Assembly (NCBI GenBank): GCA_013350335.1
Contig: CM023541.1
Location: 34,464,739 to 34,528,738, forward strand
Reading direction: 5' to 3'
DNA: 64,000 bases
Source: Chimonanthus salicifolius
Lineage: Eukaryota; Streptophyta; Magnoliopsida; Laurales; Calycanthaceae
Notes under the pieces: model-generated
What the model saw: only the letters and a program-made list of their open reading frames with translations
Databases searched by the model: none
What the model was told of the DNA's origin: nothing
Shown: positions 12,801-21,800 of the stretch, piece by piece
Layout of the letters: each line of letters starts with the position of its first letter
How positions within the stretch are numbered: position 1 is the stretch's first letter
Program-made: the position numbers and the translations under genes

Positions 12801-15800
12801 TCAAAAATCATTTTCTTTGTCACTATAAATTTGACAATCCATCATTTCCTTTTCCACCACATCAATTAAGCCTTTAAAAGGTCTCCTTTTCCCTGCACCT
12901 TCTACTTGCTTATGTGCCCAAACCATCCTAAATGATACTCCCTTCATCTTTCTTCTACTGGGGCAAACTTTATGTTTCCTCTAGCTTTTGTCATTACCCT
13001 ACAAATCCATATTAAACTACACATCTACATTATATTTACTTATTTACATATTAAAATTCCTCATCACGAAACATTCAGCTCCATATAACCTTACATGCTT
13101 AACAACCTTCTTTTAAGATACCCCTTCAATTGATGTGGCACTCGTCTGTCACAGAAGACTCTAACATGCCTATACTTGCATACCTCGCGCCCATCCTACA
13201 AGCTATATTAAAATCAAACCCAAAGCCTTGTTGTACAATAGCACCCAAGTATTGAATTCTAGCAAAACAAATATCGATTTGATTTTTTATTTTAGTGGGA
13301 AACAAAGTTCTCCACTTTCATGTATGATGTCCAAGTGAAGCTAGCCTAACACTAAGTCAAACTGCGCCACAAGAAAAAGAACCTCGAATACCCGTCTCAA
13401 GGCCACTAGATAGCCAAAAGACCAATTACAGATCTTGAAATGGCCATTGGCCAGCCCTAGTTCTTTAAAATTAGCCCCAAAAAAATCTACTAAGAAAACA
13501 TAGAAACAAAAAAATGGCATAAAAATAAGGTCCACGGAACTCTGAAACAAATAATGTAACATAACTGTGTTTTTGTGAAAGCATGATCTAGGAAAAAGTA
13601 CGATGATAGGAGTGGAGTTGGATCAGGCTACATTAAATAGCTTGGCTGAAAGGTGGGTTGTGGAGTGGGGGGCCTTCCGTTGAAATACATAGGGTTGCCT
13701 ATAGGAGGAAACCTTAGATCAAAGAGGTTTTGGGCACTGGTGGTGGAGAGGGTGCAAAGGAGACTAGCACGATGGGTGAAACACTACCTGTCGTTAGGAG
13801 GTCGACTTACATTAATTTAGTCCTAAACAACCTACCGTTGTATTACACGTCAATCTTCAAGATGCCCAAAGGAATTGTGAATAGATTGGAGCAACTCTTT
13901 AGGAAGGAAGAGCGAAGAAAGGTTCACTTGGTTAGATGGTTAGAGGTCACTAAACCCGAAGACGAAGGATGCCTTAGCATAGTGCCTATTGGGGTAAGGA
14001 ACCACGCTCTGTTATGCAAATGGAGCTAGAGGTTTAGGAGAGAATTGAATGCTTTGTGGAGGAAGATCTTAAAAGCCAGGTATGAGGCGGAGAATGAAAA
14101 CAAATGAAATCTATCAGAAGAACGTGGAAAGAAAAGGATCACAAGTCTTGAAGGCGAGGTGGAGGATAGGTTCCGGTAGCGGCAAGTTAGGTGACCTTTT
14201 TAAAGAAAAACTAAGAACTCTAACTGGAAAAGGAGAGAGGACTTTCTTCCAGAGTGACCAGTGGATAGGAGACAGACCCTTAAAAGAAATTTACCCAAGA
14301 ATCTTTTAGATAGCCAAAAACAGGCGAACAAGGGTTATGGATTGCTTCAGTATCGAAGCGGACTTCACTAGGTGAGACATAGAGTTTAGAAGAGAACTTA
14401 GAGCCTTCGAACAAGAGAGCCTATTGGAACTTAAGGGTTCTCTAGGTGCCATACCCATTTTTCAGAGTCTAGAAAATGAACTTATCTGGACTGGTGACAC
14501 ATCGGGCTTTTTTTCCAGTTAAGCGCGTAGTGGAATTGGCTCAAAAAGAACCCATCAATAGGAGATGCCCTAGCCTGTCAACATGGACTGGAGCAGCTCC
14601 GCCTAGAGTTCAGGCTTTTACTTGGTGTACCCTCAAAAAGTGGATATTGTCCAAAGCAAAACTCAATAGGAGGGGAATTGGTGTGTCCTCTGATGATCTT
14701 TCCTGCCCTCTTTGTCGAAAGCAAGAGGAAGATGTCGATCATTTGCTAGGAAGTTGTTCAATATCAAGAAATCTAAGGAACCGGTTTGCCTCATTGATGC
14801 GAGTATCTTGGGTTCTCCATAGTTCCATCTCGACAACAGTGGATAGCTGGGTAATCTCCAAAGTGGGATCCAAGTTCAAGTTGGCATGGAACACTATCCC
14901 GTCAGCTATACTTTGGTCAGTCTGGAAGGAAAGGAACCAAAGAATTTTTAGAATAAAAGATCAAAGGAAGAGGACTTATTCCAAACAACGAAATGGAGGT
15001 TATGTGCTTGGCTGGCAACCAATTCGGATTTTTAAGGTATTGGGTTACTGGACTTCTACACTTCTTGGGAGGGGTGCTTATCCAAATCACATAGGAAAAA
15101 GACTAAACTCAAAGCCTGGTCTCCCACGATTATTGGCATGTTTAAGTTCAATGTAAATGGGGCCTCACAGGGTAAACCTGGACCTACAAGGATAGGCAGG
15201 ATTTTGAGGAACTCGGATAGATCATCATTGCTAGTATTCTCAGAGCCTATAGGAGTGAAGTATTCCAATGAAGCAGACTTGTTAGCTATTAGGAGAGCCC
15301 CGATTCTATGGGCGGAATGCGGTAATGGTAAGTTAATGATGGAAGGGGATTCGGCGAATGCAATTAAATGGATAAGAGGATTGAAACGACCACCTTGGAA
15401 ACTCGTAACAGTAGCCAAGAAGATTAGCACTCTGTGTGCCAGGAGAGAGGTCTCCTTCTCACTTGTTAGAAGGTCGGCAATGGAGTCGCAGGCTTTCTTG
15501 CCAAATGGGGAATAGACAAACAGGATGGTGAGGCTTTTTCTTGGGATCTCAGGATTTAGTGTTTCTTTTGACTTTATCGTAGTATTTTTATCGACATGTA
15601 TTGTGTTTCTCTGGTTTTCCATTTTCTTTCTTGTAGTTCGACACTTGAACTTTATCCTGGAGTTTAATTCTTGTAGACCCTATTGTACATTCTCTTTCTA
15701 TTATATATCTCTCATTTGTTATCGCTCAAAATGTATATACATATACATCAATCCATACATGAAAAATGATTCCCTTTTCAGCATGCATGAAAATATGTAT

Positions 15801-18800
15801 ACTAAAGCCATGTTTAGAGTTCAATTTTTTTAATAGATCGGTGTCAATAGGTAGCTTGAATTTTTCACATCTTCGAACAAAAACATATGAGCAAGAATTC
15901 AAGATAAAATCAACTTAGAAAAATAAAAACAGAGAAATAGGAAGCAGATATTTTTCAGAAAAGTAACGATAATTATAGAGGATTAATAAAACCACCATCT
16001 TATAAGGGCAATCAATTAAGCATGGTAATTGACTGTTTCATTTAGAAAAATAAACAAATAATTAAAGAGGCCATAGTAACCTGCAGGACAACAGCAGTTG
16101 AAGATAAAGCCAGGCCATTCCCAATGACAATTGCTGCAGGGCCAGGTTGTCCAGAAACAAAATGAGCAACTAAGCCAACCGCCACTGCAGTAGCTAGAAC
16201 CTGCACTTTGTTATGGAGAAATTAATACACAATATATTTAATGTGAAATAATAAAATAAATCAAACTTATATATGAAGGCAATGCCGCTTGCCTATCACC
16301 TGAGCAGAGCCTAGTCCAAAAACATACTTCTTCATGGAACTTAGCCTTTCCACAGAGAGCTGAAAAGGTGAAAACAAATCACACTATTACTTTATTCAGA
16401 AGATCTATAAATTGAACTCATACACTGCTAAAAGGCACTTGCAAACTGCAATGCATAGAGAAAGACGTCAACGTTTCAAGACACCAACCTCAAGCCCAAT
16501 GTTAAATAGCAAGAAGACTACTCCAAATTCAGCAATAGCTTTGGTACCATGAACATGACGGATAATAGAGAGGCCATAGGGTCCAATCAAGATACCAGCA
16601 GCCAGGTACCCAAGTACAGGACTACCTGAAGAATGTTAGCCAAAAAAAAAAGTTAAGTATGTAATGAAATGCAATTAACTTGGAGGTAAACAAGATGTCC
16701 ACTTATGACAGATGGGAAAGACCTAGAACAATATAAAAATGTAATCTTCTTCCATCCAAAGATATAAATGATAAATGCAGATACCAAGTGATGGTTCTTT
16801 TGGATCAGTAACAAAGAATCCATTAGAAAAATGCAAAGCAAACATATAATTCAGGAAATCCAAAGGTCAAAAGCTACATCCCAAGGAACAAATAATTGGG
16901 ACTGAAACAGAATTCTATCCACCATAGAGAAAGGTAAGCCAAGGTTGGTGTGTAGTGTTTGGGGCAGATAAGCAAGACATGAGATAGGTGGTCATCATCC
17001 TCTTAATCTTCAACTCAAATCACTAATCTATCTGGGGGATTAATTAGTATTGTCAAAAGTATCTACAAAATTACATGAAGTCTCTAAGAAACAACGGGCT
17101 CATCTTTTACCACTGCATCCATGAAACCAACAAGTCTAGCAAGTAAACCAACTGGACTCTCAGTTGGAGATTTGTTCTTTTTAAGGAGTTGGAGCTTCCA
17201 ATTCCTGGAACACTAGCCAAGTTCCAGAAATCCAAAAAGGCCCTAGGAAATCCCACATAACATGGTCAGGTGGCATAATTTTATTTTTGTACTTGGAATT
17301 GTTCACATTACAAATCTGATCAGTGACTGAGAATTTGCATTGATTTCCAAGGTCTGCACAGAGATGTAAACAGGTCAGGTTAAGGTTAGATCCAGATTTA
17401 TCCATCCAAATCCCATTCCAGATTCCACACGGTCATGCACTTCAGATCTGGACTCAAACCCAATTATGCATTAAAGGTTCCAGACCCTAAACCGGATCCA
17501 AGCTTCAGGCTGGGTTCAAATTGTAACAAAGGGTGATATGGTTTGACATGGTCCTCAGACCACCATATATTTTCACTGTTTGAAGTGTCTCTGCAGACAA
17601 TCTATTTTTGTTATGTGGAATACATCACATTAGCTGTAATTGCAACCTATGGAGGTAAGCCTCAATTGATAATGGTTGATTAGGTATTCTAATTTGATCT
17701 TGGCATATTTTAGACAGGACCGTAATAGCATAATGGAGGGCATATAGTGCACAGGTACAGACAAGTTTCATAAACCACATTAGCAAGTTCGATAGGAAAT
17801 TGTTTACTTCTCTTTACAAATCATAACCTGAATAGCTGTTCATTTGCCTATCTGAATATGTAGTACATCAGGGGTGTATGGCTAAGGGAAATTTAACAGG
17901 TACAAAGATTATTTCAACTAAACCAAAGCAATCAATAATTTTGAGGGAAAAAATAGACAAAGCAAGGAACACTTACGGCAACATGGTCAACTGTAAGTAC
18001 CATAAGGAATTAATTACCTCCAGGAATTTTCTGAAATATAGGTACAAATATAACACTCGCCAGCAGTAACCACAACACGTCAAAGAGGGATGCTTCCTCT
18101 TCATTTACCTACACAGAAATGAGTTGCATCTGTAAAATATCGTGTTACTGTAATTATCAAAATAGATTGTTCACATCAAGGAATTGAGAAATCACCAAAC
18201 AATAAATAATAAACAACTATAAGCAAAGAAAGAGTGAAGAACTGCGAGGATGAAGTGGAGGAACTATATCAACCTTCGAGGTAAATTTTTACAAGAAAAT
18301 ACATACTACCTCTTGATGAGGTAACATCTCAATCAATTTTTTCACTCTTTTAGGAAATCTTCGTATCTCTCTAACTAGAGGCTTTGCAGTAAAGGTAACT
18401 TCTTCAATGCCAGTAGTAATGATATCTGGTTGTTGAAGCAGCTGAGAACTCTTCTCCATTCGATTAACAAAAACCACCGCCCTGAGAAACAATGCAGTCC
18501 ACATGGTCAAAATAGTTCCTTCATGCAAGTTAAACCAATACCAACCATAGAAAAGGAATACATGTAGACATGCAAGAACACACATATATGCACATCTCAA
18601 TAAGAGTGGTTTCTTATCTTTTGCGAGGTTATTAGTAGAAACCCTCCAATTGGACCTCACCTTTGGCAGAATGATCCACTTTGACCACTCCTTTGGCAAA
18701 TAGCTTCTGGTCTATGATTGATAAAGCCCCTCTTGGAAGTTGGAAGAGATGCTATTTTTTGTGGAAGGAACACTTCAATAAAAGTGAAAATTTCTGTTCA

Positions 18801-21800
18801 ACACCAATTTTGGAATCTCAAAATTGACGTAAAAATTAGCAGAATAAAATGATTGATGTTTAGAGTGATTGGAGTGATTGGAGAGAAACAGAAGCAGTTC
18901 ATTTAAGAAGGTAGAAACCCATCCAGAAAATTCAACCTAGTTGCTGCAAAGGTTCGAAAGCCACCAAAAGAAACATGGGGAGAGAGCAGGGGCAGAGAGA
19001 TAACCTGAGCGAAGGGATCCGGCAAGCATGGGGCGAGAATCACCAGTTCAAGGAGCAGAGGTGTGGCAGGATGTCATCAGCAGGAAGCAGCAGAATTCGG
19101 CAGTGGTCACGATCTTTGTGGAAACCTCTCAAACTCAGTTTCCAGAAGCTGGTTGATGGAGGTGTACGGTGCATGGGGACGGGTAGTGAATGTCTTCATC
19201 CCAGAAAAAAAAAATCAAAAGGTATAGGGGTTTGCTTTTGTGAGAATGATAGGGGAAGGAGCAGCTTTGAGAGCCATTCAAGGATCTAAACCCAGATTGT
19301 ATTGGAGCTACGATTCCTCGACGGAGGAAGATGTGGTGGGTGTTCAGTCTGACGGTCAGCAGGAGGAAGACGGTTGATGGGAGGTCTTCGGCCGAATGGA
19401 GATCAACGCGGCTCTCCTGCTATCTGCAGATCGATGTCCATGCCAAAACTGGAGAGAGAGGACGATCCCTATTCCGACGAGGATCACCAATGCACGGCTG
19501 GAAGAGGGGAACCCTATCTCCAGTCTGGGAGTGATGCAGAAGGAGAAGCCTCTAATATCTCAGACAAAGAGGGGACTGAGGGACGAAAGAGGGCATCACC
19601 GGATTTTTCTCAGACTGAGGCAGGGGAAAATGGCGGGAAGCCATTTAAGGATAGATGCAAACGACACCAATGGAAGGAATGTATACAGAGGGAAGATCTC
19701 AATGAGACATAACCTTAGGAGGAGAGATGTCCTCACGGAAGGAGCCTTGAGAGGTTATCCGCTATGCGGAGAGGACGATGAGATTGTAGACCATTCGTTA
19801 TGTAGATGTCGGTTCGCAGGGGACATTTGGCGTCTTTTCCTGAACCTATTTGATTGTTCATGGGCCATAGGGAGTTGCATGGGGGATGTCGTTTCTGAGT
19901 GGTCTGGAGATCCCTTTAGAGGTAGACATAAGGTGGCGTGGAGACTAGTTCCAACGGTTGTCCTTTGGGCAGTTTGGAAAGAGAGAAATGAGAGAAGTTT
20001 TGAAAGAAAGGTGGGGCTTATAGGGGGAGTATTTGAAAAGGACAAGTGGCATTTGATAGGATAGCTATCCACTTGCAAGGATTTTCCTAGTCTATCACCA
20101 GAGGACTTCTATTTATCATGGGAAGGGTGCATGAGGGGGATTAGTACGGGTACGAAACCCATGGTGCGGTGGTTGGTACCACTACAAGGTTTTTGCAAAT
20201 TCAACGTGGATGGGTCAGCGAAAGGAATCAAATGAGGCAGAGCTGAGAGAAATCAGGAGAGCCCTTCAGATCTAGTCTAGATTCGAGAATGGTAACCTCA
20301 TGGTCAAAGGCGCCTCTACTAATGCCATCTCTTGGGCCAGGAATCCCCCCCCCCCCCCCCCCCCCCCCCCCGGCTTAAACTAGTAAACATTGTGAGGGGA
20401 CATTAGGAGGATGAGTAGGCAAGGAGGAATCACCTTCACACATATCACTCGGTCTGCAAACAACGTTGCAGATTTCTAGCTGAGGTTGGAGTGCAAAAGC
20501 AGAGACCGTCATTGGCGCTTTTATGATCTCAGGTTATTCTAGGTGTATGGGGTTTTGGAGTTATATGTACTTGCTTTTTATTTATATTTATTTGGGAGCA
20601 TTGTAAATATAGGCTCCCTCTGTTTAATCTCTTCGTACTATTCATGTAGCCTCATATAACTCTCTTATACTAGGCAGCCTCTCTCTTTTGTACCTTTTTG
20701 CTTGAATTAATGAAATTACCTGTCATCGTTTAAAAAAAAAAAAGTTCGAAAGCCAAAACATAGCTGAGGCTTGGACTTGGGATTAGTGAAGATTGAGACC
20801 TGGTCCTCCTTGGCAAAAGGTGAAGGTTGGGTTGGAGAGAAATACGCCTATGGTGAAAATGATATTGAAGTTGAACAAACATGACTCTGAACAGAGTAGA
20901 TGGATGCCAAACCACAAGAAAAATATAAGTATATCCAGAATTTAGGGGCTCAGTTGTGTGGAAAAAGTAATCCTTCCTCAGTTTTGGACCAATGGTCAAG
21001 GGATTCTACCCTAGCCATCAAACTTTAGAGGATTTTTTTTTGAGTAGTAACAAAGATATTTCATTTATAAAAAGAAGAGTACAAGGGTCAGAGAAGGTCT
21101 AAAAGTGAGACCTAAAAGAAGAAAAAGAGAGAACAAAACAAAAGAAAGAAAAGGAGACAAAATACAAATACAAAGAGATTGTACAACTTAGATAGTAAAA
21201 TAGATGCCTTTGCAGAGGAATGTTAAGAACCGATAGGGGTTGAGTTGTATGAAATATCCTTTCAAAATGAGCCTCTTGGATTGTAAACTTCCTTGAGATA
21301 TTTTTAGATCTACTCATAGCACCTCTATTAAACAGTGGGAGAGGATGACATGAACTTGTAGCACAAGAGATAAGTGCTTATAGTGCAATCATAAAGATTG
21401 TAGGTTCACGTTACCATCTCCACACACACAAGCACACACACAAAGGTTTACAAGGCAATATCCTGCTAGGAAATGGAATCCATAAGAATGTCTCCCAGCA
21501 GATTCTCTCTTTTAGAGATCCGCATACAAAGGTATTAAGCTGACATATCAAAAAGGTATTGGACCAAGGGATACATGCTAGAGTAGATGATGACATTCTA
21601 CAGCAGAAGCTGAAATGGCAGATTCTTTCTTATGAAAAACCACACAGAAGGTGTATATCTGACATTCAAAAAGGTATGGAAGCAAGGTGCACCTAATAGA
21701 GTAGAAGCTATCTGTTGGATTATAGTACCCAATATAATTGACTCTGGATCTTCATGATAAAGGCTTCAGTTTTTTTCTCATATGAGTGTAATGTGTGAAG

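Noticed and set aside
15056..15622. 188-codon open frame on the minus strand
   Set aside because: Exact shadow of the LINE RNase H region on the plus strand.
19755..20078. 107-codon minus-strand frame
   Set aside because: Shadow of the LINE zinc-finger module.
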